Assembly: GCA_021186555.1 (NCBI GenBank)
Contig: JAJKFL010000003.1
Span: forward strand, 51,113,630 to 51,177,629
Length of the DNA stretch: 64,000 nt
Direction of reading: 5' to 3'
Source: Reticulitermes speratus
Lineage: Eukaryota; Arthropoda; Insecta; Blattodea; Rhinotermitidae
Both the position numbers and the translations under genes were made by a program. Every line of letters begins with the position of its first letter. Position 1 is the stretch's first letter. The notes beneath the pieces are model-generated. The model was not told the DNA's origin and searched no databases. It saw only the letters and a list, made by a program, of their open reading frames with translations. Below, in pieces: positions 1 to 10,730 of the stretch.

Positions 1-201
1 TAAAAAATTATTTAATTGATCACATATTACTAAATTGAATACACACTGAATTCGCCTTGGATCGAAAAATTAGTCCAGATTACATACAAAGCTGAAATAG
101 AACGCTCACAGAAAACACACAATTTTTAAATTACAAAGACCAATCAGTTAGTGTCGTAAGGGGAAGCAATGTACATTGAAAGAACCGTAAGGAACTCATA
201 A

Positions 202-479
202 CTAACTAACTAACTAACTCCCATGGAGCGAGTCCTTCTTGAGAAGCTAACAGGTCGTCAGATAGTCAAGAAATTCCCCGCGTTTTATGGAACCCGAAGG
301 TTCATTACCGCACTTACAAGAGCCCGCCACCTTCCCTATCCTGAGCCATATCAATCCAGTCCATGCCCCCATCCCACTTCTTGAAGATTCATTTTAATAT
401 TATCTTCCCATCTACGCCTGGGTCTTCCAAGTGTCTCCTTCCCTCTGGTCTCCCCACCAAAATCCTGTATGCACCTCTC
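202..479 (-). mobile_element. LINE-A 3' end, 5'-truncated copy with TSD
   Basis: This is the 3' end of a non-LTR retrotransposon, read on the minus strand. It starts at a run of CTAA units (the (TTAG)n tail in sense), followed by a block shared with copies at 12.46, 14.93 and 15.97 kb. The minus-strand translation at its far end matches the GRPRRRW-type C-terminal tail of a LINE reverse-transcriptase ORF. A direct repeat AAGGAACTCATAA flanks it at 189-201 and 480-492. That is a clean 13-bp target-site duplication, which fixes both ends and shows a 5'-truncated insertion. I am sure it is a LINE tail; the clade is unresolved. Confidence 0.85.
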
Positions 480-486
480 AAGGAAC

Positions 487-1039
487 TCATAAACAAAGTA
501 TATGAATTAAATGCAGAGTTTTAGTGTTAAACATGGTGGTATATATACTAGCCACTAGTGTTCAAAGGGCTGCACTATTACCTGTATGAGACATAAAAGA
601 CGGACGGCCACGTAAACAAACCACAGTTTCAGACGTGTCACAGAGTTATTTCCGTCCTCAGTGTGGATGAAGAAGTATAGATAAGTTACGGTTTTCGTTT
701 TCAGTGTATTTTTAGTGGCAGTTAAATTTAAGGGTCCTTGTGGGATGAAATAATGTAAGGACTGCAGTGGCTCACAACAGCAGGCTGTAAATTGAAGCTG
801 CCAATTTCGTAACACTGCAGTGCAGTGGAGCCTGCTACTAACTAACCCAATAAGCGAAGTCTTTCCTCAAAAGATGATAGTTTTCCATCTAGTAAATTAC
901 ATCTGCAAAATTTACAGAAAAGCAAAACTGCTGACTTCAAACTGAACAGAAACGCAAGCATAAAATTAATAATAACAGACAAAAGACAATAACCTAAACC
1001 GCGTACGTCGATTCGGAATGAAATTTAAAATTAACCTTT
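487..1039. other. Unassigned AT-rich sequence
   Basis: I recognise no gene, RNA or repeat here. The minus-strand open frame of 86 codons at 555-815 has no family resemblance. Confidence 0.5.
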
Positions 1040-1275
1040 TAAAGCATAGTGGTTACTTTTATGTCTCCCAAGTTTAAAATTAAAAAAAAATTCTATGTTG
1101 TGACCATAGAGTTCATTTATGTGTCTTATATCTGCCTAAGAACAAACAGTGACTTTGCCCTACAAAACATTAACTGGCTGGTTTTCAGAAGAGCGATGGA
1201 GAATGTTTACTGCGCGGTACGAATTGGGACTTTAAATAAAACAGACTACGTTTCGTCCTTAGAGGGTTAACGTAA
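1040..1275 (+). repeat. Dispersed repeat shared with 54.83-55.10 kb
   Basis: The end of this stretch (around 1195-1275) resembles 54990-55095. Both contain the string TGCGCGGTACGAA, followed by a partly matching tail ending near a GTCCTTA block and a TTACG or TAACG end. The two copies are in the same orientation. The family is unknown, and the open frame at 1049-1270 is probably incidental. Confidence 0.4.
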
Positions 1276-1321
1276 TATATTTTACGTGCCCACCAATAGT
1301 GTCATCTATGGACGGATATTG

Positions 1322-2012
1322 GGCGGCGATAGCTCAGTCGGTATAGCGACTCGCTACGGGCTGGAAGCTCCGGGAATCGAATCCCAGTGGAGGCGAGGTT
1401 TTTCGCACCCATCCAGACCGGTCCTGGGGCCCACCCAGCCTCCTGTACAATAGGTACCGAGTCACTCCCGGGGGTAAAGCGGCCGGGGCGTGGAGTTGAC
1501 CATCCACCCTCATCTAGCGCCGAGGTTAAAGAAAGAGTAGAGCTATACCTCTACTCCCCCTCTGGGCCTTCGTGGCCTGTTCTAGGGAGAACTTAGTTGC
1601 AGTTGCGTGGTCAAATTCACGCCCTGTCGCTATACCCCCGGGAAAAACATCGGTACCGATTTAATAGAGGGCTTGTTGGGCTCCATTGCTCGTCTGGGTG
1701 GTTTCGGGGAAGAGAAAATTACCCTTGCTGGGATGCGAAATATGAATCATCCTTCCCGTAGCTAGTCGGTGTACAGATAACACTATCTCGGCTCCTAACA
1801 AGCACCGGAGAGTTGAGAAATGATTACAAAATTGTAATCGGGAACAGTGGCGGGTAGAGAATAAGAGAAATGCGTAGGAGACCTAGACACAGATGGAACG
1901 GTAATATTAAAGCGGATTTTTAAAAAGGGTATGGTGACAGGGTCCGGATTTCTATGGGGCACGCAAGGGCCTTCATAACCTGTTGTAGGGTGAACTTTAC
2001 CTTCACCTTTTA
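1322..2012 (+). mobile_element. SINE2, long form with LINE-like middle
   Basis: The element begins with a tRNA-like head. An A-box-like TAGCTCAGTCGGTATAGCG is followed by a B-box-like GGGAATCGAATCCC. The SINE2 body follows, containing GGCCGGGGCGTGGAGTTGAC and a CTCTACTCCCCCTCTGGGCC block. Instead of ending near 1600, the copy continues through a LINE C-terminal-like stretch (about 1850-1960, translating roughly as MRRRPRHRWNGNIKADF). It then closes with a second SINE2-type 3' end, GTAGGGTGAACTTTACC. The same long arrangement occurs inverted at 52826-53700, so it is an inherited composite and not a chance pile-up. RNA polymerase III transcription of the head is inferred from the boxes. Confidence 0.75.
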
Positions 2013-2148
2013 TGGATGGATATTGGGGCACACAGGATAAATAAATCCGTACTGCAAGGCACTCAACAACTGACAGTATGTCTGTTCGCCTCGCAGGCAC
2101 GACCCCTTATATTTAACCCTTTAAAAATTGACTTCCATTTAAACTACA

Positions 2149-2171
2149 TATATATATATATATATATATAT
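2149..2171. repeat. (TA)n microsatellite
   Basis: A run of about 11 TA dinucleotides in AT-rich sequence. Confidence 0.9.
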
Positions 2172-2544
2172 TTAGTTCCTACCTCACAGAGAACACATTT
2201 TGTGTCAAAAACCAGCCGTAAATGCGCCAAGGAAGATAATTCAATTATGTTATGACAGTCATACGAAAACACACAAACACGCTGTGTGACAAATTTCAGT
2301 TACATCAGGTGTACATAAAATTGCCACTAGACTTTAAATTGGTATTAGTCTGATCCCTGCCGTCATTGTCGCTGTGAAGTGCCATTTGTAAGAAAAAGAG
2401 CTCGTTTTCTTAGCAGTGTGAGAGTGCTATTGTATCTATTGCTCATCGACGTCACAATACTTCTACTGTGTATCCAAACACAGCAACTAGTTACACTGGA
2501 ATTGCAAATCACAACAAAATCATTTCATTTGCAACTTCAGTATA

Positions 2545-3058
2545 CATTGATTATTTGTACCAACAAATGCACTAAGACAGTTTTTTCACTGTTTTCTTTA
2601 TTATTACGATGCCCCAATACGCATTTCGGCAGTTATTTTGCCATCATCAGGGGGTATTTTAAGTGAGTTTTTTACATAGACCAATTCTTTGGTTACGTCA
2701 TAACAGTGAGTCAGTATTTGTTACCACATCGTATAAAATTTTGTATAATTAGTAGTATTGTTAGGCTGCTAAAGTTATTAAATTTTAAAATTACAATAAA
2801 ATCAAGTAGTATATTATACTACCCTCTATAGTATAATTATTAATTAATGGCAGCGTGGTCCTATTTCCAGCATGTGTTCCAGTTATCTGTGTGTTATGTT
2901 GTTGGTAGGACCTCCTTCCCTCCTGTCTGCGTGGTTAGTGGTATTGATGTTGTGTCAATGCGTATTGGGGCATCCTTATAATAAAGAAAACAGTGAAAAA
3001 ACTGTCTTAATGCATTTGTTGGTACAAATAATCAATTATAAAAAGATGCACGGTGAAT
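2545..3058. mobile_element. Foldback element with hammerhead-like motif (copy 1)
   Basis: The left arm (about 2545-2625) and right arm (about 2955-3040) are inverted copies, including TACCAACAAATGCA against TGCATTTGTTGGTA and GCCCCAATACGC against GCGTATTGGGGC. Their spacer is over 300 bp. The left arm carries a hammerhead-like core on the minus strand. The right arm is followed by the end motif ATGCACGGTGAATATAAA at 3047-3064, also seen at other foldbacks. The reading as a non-autonomous retroelement is an inference. Confidence 0.6.
2609..2660 (-). ncRNA. Hammerhead-like ribozyme motif
   Basis: Read on the minus strand: stem I CCCC, core CUGAUGA, extra U, stem II GGC..GCC, GAA, stem III AU/AU closing loop GCGU, U at the cleavage position, then stem I GGGG. 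All core parts of a minimal type I hammerhead are present in order. The single U between A9 and stem II departs from the classical consensus. Self-cleavage is not shown by the sequence. Confidence 0.45.
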
Positions 3059-3438
3059 ATAAAGTGAAGTTCAGTATACCTTGTATACAATGATCCACTT
3101 GCGAATGTGTACAGGTAATTATGCAACATTTTAAGTGAGTACTGTTTTGTTGCAATGTTACATTCTTCTCTGCATTTTCCTTATAATAAGAGGAAATTTG
3201 TGATAAATGAGGGTATGGAATATTCGTGGAATTATATTGAAAGGGAAAATAAAGTATTTCGAAAAGAACGTGTGTCATTGTTACTTCGCACAAAACTTTA
3301 CAATAAGAGGCGGAATTAATAAAAATTCAGCTCCTACCCCACACGGAAAAATTCCGTCTCCACAACAAAAAACAACTTAATGCAGGTTAGGAAAATAACC
3401 ACTATTTATTGCGAGCATATTACGAAACATATAAATAC
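3059..3438. other. Unassigned AT-rich sequence
   Basis: I see no gene or recognised repeat. Short frames on both strands are unlike known families. Confidence 0.5.
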
Positions 3439-3932
3439 ACTCTATACAGACTTTACGTTACTTGTACCGTACATTTTTAATTATATATATGTTATGCAGA
3501 CAAATGTACACAGTTTTATGTTATTTAACACAATTTTTATTATTAAATGCTGCCCAACATGTTTCTAGCCTATATAAGGCTCATCTTCAAAAGCTCTTTC
3601 GTTGAAATTACAGCAGCTATATTATTGTTATATAAAATTCTTAAAATGCCGTTGATGTATTTGGTTATTGGTATCTGTCCCGGTAATGCTGCTTTCACTA
3701 TAGATTTGTTGGAGGCCTACTGTTACAGAAATCAATAACCAAGTACATCTAACGGCATTTAAGAATTTTATATACCAATAATATAGCTGTTGTAATTTCA
3801 ACGAAAGAGCCCCTGAAGATGAGCCTTATATAGGCTAGAAACATGCTGGGCAACATTTAATAATAAAAATTGTGTTAAATAACATAAAACTGTGTACATT
3901 TGTCTACATAAGATATATATACTCTATACAGA
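3439..3932. mobile_element. Foldback element with TSD and two hammerhead-like arms (copy 2)
   Basis: Direct repeats ACTCTATACAGA at 3439-3450 and 3921-3932 look like a 12-bp target-site duplication. Between them are two long inverted arms, roughly 3500-3675 and 3724-3910, which share blocks such as AACACAATTTTTATTATTAA and its complement. Each arm carries a hammerhead-like core, one per strand. The arms are not identical, with many single differences, so the insertion is not very recent. There is no coding capacity. Confidence 0.65.
3803..3855 (+). ncRNA. Hammerhead-like ribozyme motif (right arm)
   Basis: Stem I GCCC, core CUGAAGA (A at the variable position 7), then U, a bulged G and stem II AGCC..GGCU, then GAAAC, a two-base loop, GCU and stem I GGGC. 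The minus-strand arm at 3545-3598 has GAAACAUGUU followed by GGGC, which fits the stem III rule better. The extra base after A9 recurs here. Catalysis is inferred only. Confidence 0.4.
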
Positions 3933-4849
3933 GTTTCTTACAGTTACAGCAGGTAGTACACATACGTAGCACTGCGCTTTAAATCGTTAAAATATTTAAA
4001 AATATATGACATTCTAAGAGCCTTTCCTAATCTTTGCTAACCTCTTTGCAGATCAGACTGATTTTTTTTAATATTAGACGGCAGACGAGTCCAGACAGTG
4101 AGTTATCCTCAGGCTCTTAGTAATCTATCTTCATATCACATCGCTGTGACGAGCCAGAAATCATCAGTCAGGAGCACCAAATCTGAAATAAGCTACCAAA
4201 ACTGCTGCAGTCTCAGAAGGTGGATTTTTATCACCACTAGGAGGGATGATAGCGAGGGGGTTTAAAATCCACCACCAAATGGAGAGGTGGTGGCGGGTAA
4301 AGATACCCTAGACGCCTGGCAGTAGGCAGCAACTTCGTGTAAGACCAGGAACTGTCTCAATCTGGCCGAGGGCAGATAACACTCAGTCGACGCTGCTCCT
4401 TGCATCTCAACCAACAGCGTCTTAATGTCCTTTCCGTGTTCCTTTTACGCGTCGATTGGTTCTTCTTTTGCTGCTGTATTGCTACTTTCTCTATCTTCTT
4501 CTTCCTGTTCCTCTCAGGGAGAAATATCCCTTCAGCATAGATTTTTCTCTCTTCCTTTCCATTTCTCATTCTCACGTTTCCCTTTTTTCTCTCTTCTGCT
4601 TCATCCAGCATTTACTTTTAAGGCAAGACAATATAGGAGATCATCGTATGATAATATTGAACAACTTCAAGAAGGTCAAAAGCAATATAACATATAAAGA
4701 CACATACGATAAGCGTTCGTTTCTCTTAGCAAGAAAATTAGTCTAAAATTCGTAATAAAATTTTACAATAAGGAATCACACACTTTTTAGTCTTCACCAG
4801 TTACTAATAGAGAGTCAAATAAAGGCAGATGGAATTATTGGAGCATTTA
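3933..4849. other. Unassigned sequence, partly CT-rich
   Basis: A pyrimidine-rich stretch at about 4440-4610 creates long overlapping frames rich in Ser, Phe and Leu. These look like composition artefacts. A local palindrome of ACCACC and GGTGG lies near 4270-4295. I recognise no gene. Confidence 0.5.
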
Positions 4850-4970
4850 ACCGGGCAATAGAAGGATCAAAATGCATAAAAAAATATTAATAGCAAAACC
4901 TGAAAGGAAGAGACAACTTTGTAAACTTTGACTTAGATGGAAAGAAAATATAAAATTGGTTTTTAAGCAG
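4850..4970 (+). mobile_element. Degenerate LINE-A coding fragment
   Basis: The forward translation gives KPERKRQLCKL then LRWKENIKLVFK. This follows the [20 protein letters not shown] pattern of the LINE-A C-terminal tail, with a stop between. It is short and old. Confidence 0.5.
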
Positions 4971-5189
4971 TTAGCAAAGTTGTTAGTTCACTGGCTCTTT
5001 TGACCAATGACGTAATGACCGACTGACACCAGACAACAGCGGAGAAACTCGAAGTCTCGTTTCCATATCATACATTTCTTTTGTTACTTCATGTATCCAA
5101 TATACGTCCCCAGAGCAAGCAACAAGCACAACATGTGAAGATACATGGCTTTAATTCCACGCCAAACATCAATCCGGCGAGTTACAAAT

Positions 5190-5370
5190 CAAGTATAATA
5201 ACGTGGGCGGGTCATGTAACACGCATGGGAGGGAAGTAAAATGTATATATTATTTCATGGTAAAACCGGAAAGAAAGTCACGGCATGAAAAACTTAGAAG
5301 TAGCCGGGAAGATAATATTAAAGTGAATCTTAAAGAAATGATATAGGAGGATATGAACTATATTTATATG
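5190..5370 (+). mobile_element. Degenerate LINE-A coding fragment
   Basis: The forward frames give WAGHVTRMGGK, then a KPERKSHG-like block, then an EDNIKVNLKEM block. These are the successive landmarks of the LINE-A C-terminal tail, separated by stops and frame changes. Confidence 0.65.
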
Positions 5371-6119
5371 ACTTATAAACACTGTAATAAATCTTCAGGT
5401 TCTAAAATATGCGGGCAATATTTTCACTACGTGAGGAGCTCTTGGCTTCTTAAGAGGTATTCTATTCCATTTTATTAGTTACGGTAAAAAATTAAAACAT
5501 ATTTCATAATGCTCTTATACTTTGCGATAACAGCACGCTAATGTGAGTTCTGAAAAGCAGGAAATGTAATATTCGTCCCTCATATCTGAACGCTACGACC
5601 TACATTTCTGCAGTTTCCTTCTGTCAACTTGACTATGTAGACAAAAACTGTACCAAATCGGATTGTCTACATAGTCTCTACATGTTCCTTTTACAAATGA
5701 AAAGTTACAAAGAATTACAATACGAACAGAAAAGCAATGATATGAAAGAGAGAAACGACCATACGCATGACCCTAAATATATAACACACAATCCTATGAA
5801 TCCGCCTGTCTGCAGGATAGAATGTTCTAAGGTCAGTTAAATGACACTTTAATCAGGTTCTTCTGGCGGGGAATGTGAAGGCCACTTACTGTGTCTTCTG
5901 GGATGTGACCCGCACATGCCATTACAAATTTAGCGCTCCTTTGGGGGAACGTCGGTAAATTTTTTCCAGATTGCACGGCGTTACATAGCACAACACGGTG
6001 TTAGTCACTTGAGCTAGAAATTTTAATTTATAACATTTCCTGAAGTACAGAATTGCTTTTAAAACAAACACACAATTTTAAATTAGAAAGAGTGGCCAGA
6101 AAAAATGGTAAAAATATCG
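5371..6119. other. Unassigned AT-rich sequence
   Basis: I recognise no gene or repeat here. Confidence 0.5.
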
Positions 6120-6421
6120 CTTAAGATATTATGACTGGCACTGTTAAGATATTATGACTGGCCACTGTTAAGATATTATGACTGGCACTGTTAAGATATT
6201 ATGACTGGCCATGTTAAGATATTATGACTGGCACTGTTAAGTATATTAGACTGGCACTGTTAAGATATTATGACTGGCACTGTTAAGAGATTATGACTGG
6301 CACTGTTAAGATATTATGACTGGCACTGTTAAGATATTATGACTGGCACTGTTAAGATATTATGAATGGCACTGTTAAGATATTATGACTGGCACTGTTA
6401 AGATATTATGACTGGCACTGT
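6120..6421. repeat. 23-bp tandem array, about 13 copies
   Basis: The unit contains TTAAGATATTATGACTGGCA. Copies are nearly identical, differing mainly by an optional extra C or A and single substitutions, which implies recent amplification. The array has no spacers and no open frame. Confidence 0.95.
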
Positions 6422-6605
6422 TTCTTTCACAAAACTGCAGTAAGTGGACTCAAAATGGAGAGGGGTGTCTTATTCGCCACGAAAAATTCACACGGCCTAG
6501 CTTAGAATCGAAACGCAGCTGCGCGGTGAGATGCCTGAGCAATGGCAGAGAGCCTGGTAACTTGCTGTTGCTATTTGACAAACACAGTTTGTATATTTAC
6601 TAACT

Positions 6606-6862
6606 GCCGATCCCAGTGGCAGCGCGGTCTAACGCGTGGGTCTGCGGCCGCTGGCTTGTTGGGATGACGGGTTCTAATCTCGCCGGTTGCATGGATGTCT
6701 GTCTCTTGTGAGTGTTGTGTGTTGTCAGGTAGAGGTCTCTGCGTCGGGCTGATCACTCGTCCAGAGAAGTCCTATCGAGTGTGGTGTGTCTGAGTGTGAT
6801 CGCGAAGCCTCGATAACGAGGAGGCCCTGGCTTACTAGGGGCTGTTGTGCCATTGGAAAAAA
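6606..6862 (+). mobile_element. SINE1 (tRNA-Leu-derived)
   Basis: The head reads GCCGATCCCAGTGGCAGCG, followed by GCGGTCTAACGCGTGGGTC, which resembles a tRNA-Leu 5' half. The B box (GGGTTCTAATCTCGCC) is degraded. The family body follows (GTGAGTGTTGTGTGTTGTCA, then GGTAGAGGTCTCTGCG) with the GAGGAGGCCC and GTGCCAT block before a short A-rich tail. The target duplication is unclear. This is an old full-length copy. Confidence 0.85.
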
Positions 6863-7139
6863 TATATTAATTACCTTTTTCTGACTAAGTATCTTGTACC
6901 GAAATTTATTATGCTTATGGAGAGAACCTTTCGGCAAGTGCGAGAAATTACTAGAACAATTGATAAAGTATTATCTGTACCGTTTTGCAAGGTACTTAAT
7001 TCGATACAATGTTCAATGTGGGTTATTATTTTGCATACGAGCAGCTTATGATTTTTTCTCTTCCTCAATATGTGGCTACTTTGATGAAATGAACCAATAT
7101 GCGAGGAATAAAAAACTGCATACAAAATATTAGGCGGAA

Positions 7140-7330
7140 ATCAGGAAGGCAAGACAAAACTTACGAAATGTAGGTGAAAAAAGAGATAGTAAATTCAAAA
7201 TATGTCTTCAGGAAATGATAGATATGTAGATTGGAATCATCTGGCTTACTGCAGGGATTATAAGGACGTGATGATAAAAAACTTCGGGTTCCATAAAATG
7301 CAAGTAACGTATTGAGTAGCCCAGAGAAAA
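7140..7330 (+). mobile_element. Degenerate LINE-A 3' fragment
   Basis: It contains the CTTCGGGTTCCATAAAATG block and the AATGATAGATATGTAGATTGG stretch in the order expected of a LINE-A 3' end. It is heavily diverged, so the call is moderate. Confidence 0.45.
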
Positions 7331-7497
7331 ACAGTTTTTGAGAAAGGAGTATGGATATTGTGAGTTGGTTAGTTCATTAGTCTGTCAGATATTTATGTGA
7401 TGCTGACGTCTTGAATTTTAGTGCCACAGAGAGGTCCTTACTTTTGTAGTACACACTAACACATTTAGAAATTTTAATAATAATTAGCTTCGTGCAT

Positions 7498-7710
7498 TAT
7501 TATTATTATTATTATTCTTTCAGCAAGTCATTGTTTGCTCATTTATTTGTTTTGTTGTGTTTGTTTATTCTGTCCTGTTCCTTGTCCATTGTTATTTGTG
7601 TTTGTATGTTGTGCTGTTTCTGTAACTGGCCATCTGGCTGTTGACTCGGCACATTAATAAACCAGAATTGAATTGAATTGAATTGAATTAAATTATTATT
7701 ATTATTATTT
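7498..7710. repeat. Simple repeats (ATT)n and (ATTGA)n
   Basis: ATT runs lie near 7498-7516 and 7690-7710. ATTGA repeats lie at about 7664-7690. The sequence between them (CTGGCCATCTGGCTGTTGAC) shows no recognisable gene. The whole block may be a retroelement 3' end with simple tails, but that is unproven. Confidence 0.7.
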
Positions 7711-8194
7711 GCTTTGTACATTCGCGACTAGACAAGACACAAGTCATTCAAGGCACACAATCAGTTATACTATCCCTGAATATGGACAGGTAGAGAACAC
7801 CTAAGTGTGGCTAAACGGATTCGCCGCCCCAGACAGGGCTAAACCACTACAGAGTTGAGGAAGCACTCCACCGCTACATGAATTAACCACATAGACTACT
7901 TAAGGAGAAGATGGAAGTTTTGCTAGTGTAACTGTAACATTCAATCTGAATACCGGATATGAACAAGAGCTCTAAAACCATTAAAGTTAAAGCAGTAATG
8001 TGGATGGATCTGAAAACAGAATCAGGAACAACGAAGGAACATACAATATTACAGTGCATTTGAAGTACCGCTCAAGTGCTGCTTGATTCAGTCAGGTTCG
8101 ATGTTACTATTTATACAGGAATGACCACTAATCTGTGAAGAGGATGTGGCCATACCTTGATTCCATGAAGACACAAGCAAGTGGTGCGGGTTTT
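7711..8194. other. Unassigned sequence
   Basis: I recognise no gene or repeat here. Confidence 0.45.
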
Positions 8195-8472
8195 GGCCGT
8201 GCCATGGCTCAGGCGGTTAGTCGCCGGCCTCCCACCGCGGAGGCCCGGGTTCGAACCCGGGTCAGTCCATGTGGGATTTGTGGTAGACAAAGTGGCACTG
8301 GGACAGGTTTTCCCCCGAGTACTTCGGTTTTCCCCGTCAATTTCATTCCGTCGGTACTCCATTACTCGGAAAACCGAAAAAAAAACTAATCATCTTCATC
8401 ACAGGGTTGCACAATGAACCTTAGGGCTGCGGTGTGTCCGTAGCTTCTGCTGCGGGGCCCTTCTAAAAAAAA
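8195..8472 (+). mobile_element. SINE3 (tRNA-derived)
   Basis: The head is GCCGTGCCATGGCTCAGGCG, with an A-box-like TGGCTCAGGCGG and a perfect B-box region GGGTTCGAACCC. The body holds GGGATTTGTGGTAGACAAAG and GTACTTCGGTTTTCC. It ends CTGCGGGGCCCTTCT plus poly(A). The flanks AAGTGGTGCGGG and AAGTGGCGTGCG look like a degraded target duplication. A second copy lies at 13434. Confidence 0.9.
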
Positions 8473-8850
8473 GTGGCGTGCGTTTCTGCATACTGTTACA
8501 AAAAACAAAGACGATGACGTCATGATGTTTGCAAGCCACGACATGAGAACACTATCTGTCCTTACTTCAGCGCCACGACATAAAGATGGATGGCGGAGTG
8601 GAGGAATAGTGCCACACATTGTTAATCTTGGTATTACATGGAGCAGAGCCCGGCTTCATGCCCCGCACGCAATATCTGCTGCTTAATTGTGTAGGAAGCC
8701 GGGCGTGCCATACAGCCTCTCTGGACCATAAACAGGAAGGGAGAAATCTTGCCCAAACCGGAAGTGGTACTCTCATTTCTCGACTGTCCAACACGTAATC
8801 TCTTCACTTTACAGACTGAGACGTGCGATATTAGTATTTTGGACTACTTG
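8473..8850. other. Unassigned sequence
   Basis: Two minus-strand frames of 75-77 codons have no recognisable similarity. I see no repeat. Confidence 0.4.
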
Positions 8851-8960
8851 GTCCTTGAAGGTCGGATTAGATATGTTGTCCCGAAATATCGTTAACTAAC
8901 TACCGATCTATAATGTGTTAACATCCCAGAAAAACGAAGATTTCAAAATGAAACACTTTA
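8851..8960 (+). repeat. Solo end of the 40-kb-type foldback family
   Basis: It contains CCTTGAAGGTCGGA, then GTCCCGAAATATCG, then a TAACTAACTACCGATCTATA block and CATCCCAGAAAAACGAAGAT. These are the landmarks, in order, of the right end of the foldbacks at 40.6 and 50.6 kb. It is a degraded single end, with a hammerhead-like core reduced to CUUGAAGG..GAAAU. Confidence 0.6.
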
Positions 8961-9164
8961 TAATCTGATTGCATTAAATGTATACGGTTTTCTCTCGAAG
9001 AATCATATAAACTAATTTTGTAAAACCAGCTGCGAATACAGGAATGAAGTGAAATAATCATGTAACATGCCTGAGGGCGATACGAAAGCACAGAGAATTG
9101 TGTTCTAAAATTCAGTAGAGTAGAAACGGCTTCGGATATTCTAGCTTAATTTGGAGAGATATTT

Positions 9165-9310
9165 ACAGTGTATGAGATTCTGGAATGCATCCCACAGGCT
9201 CAGGAAAGGGACAAATGGAGGACTGCTGTGAAAACGATATGTACCTTCGGTTTCCATGAAAACCAGAGAATTTTCCTGACAAATTGTTAGACCCAGTTCT
9301 TTCTTTGCGA
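9165..9310 (+). mobile_element. Degenerate LINE-A 3' fragment
   Basis: It has CACAGGCTCAGGAAAGGGAC, TGGAGGACTGCTGTGAA and CTTCGGTTTCCATGAAAACC in the order of the LINE-A block that encodes the [20 protein letters not shown]-like tail. It is diverged and lacks the TTAG end. Confidence 0.6.
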
Positions 9311-9617
9311 TAATATTGATGATACAAAGTTTTGTTGATCACAGGTCTACTAAGGGACACATATATGTGTAAATGTTCAAGGAGACAGCAAGCCTAATCC
9401 CTGACATATCTGATGGAGCTACGCGTTCTCAAAGATGAAAATAAGATATAAGACGACTTTGAAGTACATTTCATTCTACAAATTCAACTTTCAAAACCAG
9501 AATGGTCTTCAATCATCCACTTATAATGAAAAAAATACAATACAGAAAATTACAATTTTCAACCTTGAATTTTGGTCCAAATAATGTTGCACGAATTCTT
9601 CTTATCTCAGAGAAAAT

Positions 9618-10643
9618 ACATGCTTAAATCAGAATATTCAGTCCAACAAAATTCACTGCATTGTATACATGCTTAAATCACAATATTCAGTCCAACAAAA
9701 TGCCCTACATTGTATACATGCTTAAATCAGAATATTCAGTCCAACAAAATACACTACATTGTATACATGCTTAAATCAGAATATTCAGTCCAACAAAATA
9801 CACTACATTGTATACATGCTTAAATCAGAATATTCAGTCCAACAAAATGCACTACATTGTATACATGCTTAAATCAGAATATTCAGTCCAACAAAATGCA
9901 CTACATTGTATACACGCTTAAATCAGAATATTCAGTCCAACAAAATACACTACATTGTATACATGCTTAAATCAGAATATTCAGTCCAACAAAATACACT
10001 ACATTGTATACAAGCTTAAATCAGAATATTCAGTCCAACAAAATACACTACATTGTATACAAGCTTAAATCAGAATATTCAGTCCAACAAAATGCCTACA
10101 TTGTAATACATGCTTAAATCAGAATATTCAGTCCAACAAAATACACTACATTGTATACATGCTTAAATCAGAATATTCAGTCCAACAAAATGCCCTACAT
10201 TGTATACATGCTTAAATCAGAATATTCAGTCCAACAAAATACACTACATTGTATACATGCTTAAATCAGAATATTCAGTCCAACAAAATACACTACATTG
10301 TATACATGCTTAAATCAGAATATTCAGTCCAACAAAATACACTACATTGTATACAAGCTTAAATCAGAATATTCAGTCCAACAAAATGCCCTACATTGTA
10401 TACATGCTTAAATCAGAATATTCAGTCCAACAAAATACACTACATTGTATACAAGCTTAAATCAGAATATTCAGTCCAACAAAATGCCCTACATTGTATA
10501 CATGCTTAAATCAGAATATTCAGTCCAACAAAATGCACTACATTGTATACATGCTTAAATCAGAATATTCAGTCCAACAAAATGCCCTACATTGTATACA
10601 TGCTTAAATCAGAATATTCAGTCCAACAAAATGCACTACATTG
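9618..10643. repeat. 49-bp tandem array, about 21 copies
   Basis: The unit contains CATGCTTAAATCAGAATATT and CAGTCCAACAAAAT. Variants TGCCCTAC, TACACTAC and TGCACTAC occur in irregular order, and some copies have CAAGC for CATGC. Similarity between copies is very high. There are no spacers, so it is not a CRISPR array. Confidence 0.97.
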
Positions 10644-10730
10644 CAACATAAAATATCTGTACACAATATCTTAGAATTTGTTGGACTGAATATTGTGATT
10701 TGATATCGACAATGCACGGTATGAACAACA
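10644..10730. repeat. Inverted terminal monomer of the 49-bp array plus ATGCACGGT end motif
   Basis: At 10676-10703 the sequence TTTGTTGGACTGAATATTGT is the reverse complement of part of the array unit. It is followed at 10712 by ATGCACGGTATGAA, the end motif also found beside the foldbacks at 3.05, 17.21, 37.66 and 62.65 kb. The array therefore seems to have grown inside one arm of a foldback element. Confidence 0.65.

Noticed and set aside
4425-4746. Membrane-like Ser/Phe/Leu-rich frames
   Set aside because: Overlapping frames in pyrimidine-rich DNA, with no conserved features.
6120-6421. Promoter or enhancer-like repeated binding sites
   Set aside because: Near-identical 23-bp copies are best explained as a minisatellite, and there is no gene nearby to regulate.
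9618-10643. CRISPR-like array
   Set aside because: Units are contiguous with no unique spacers, and the host appears to be an insect.
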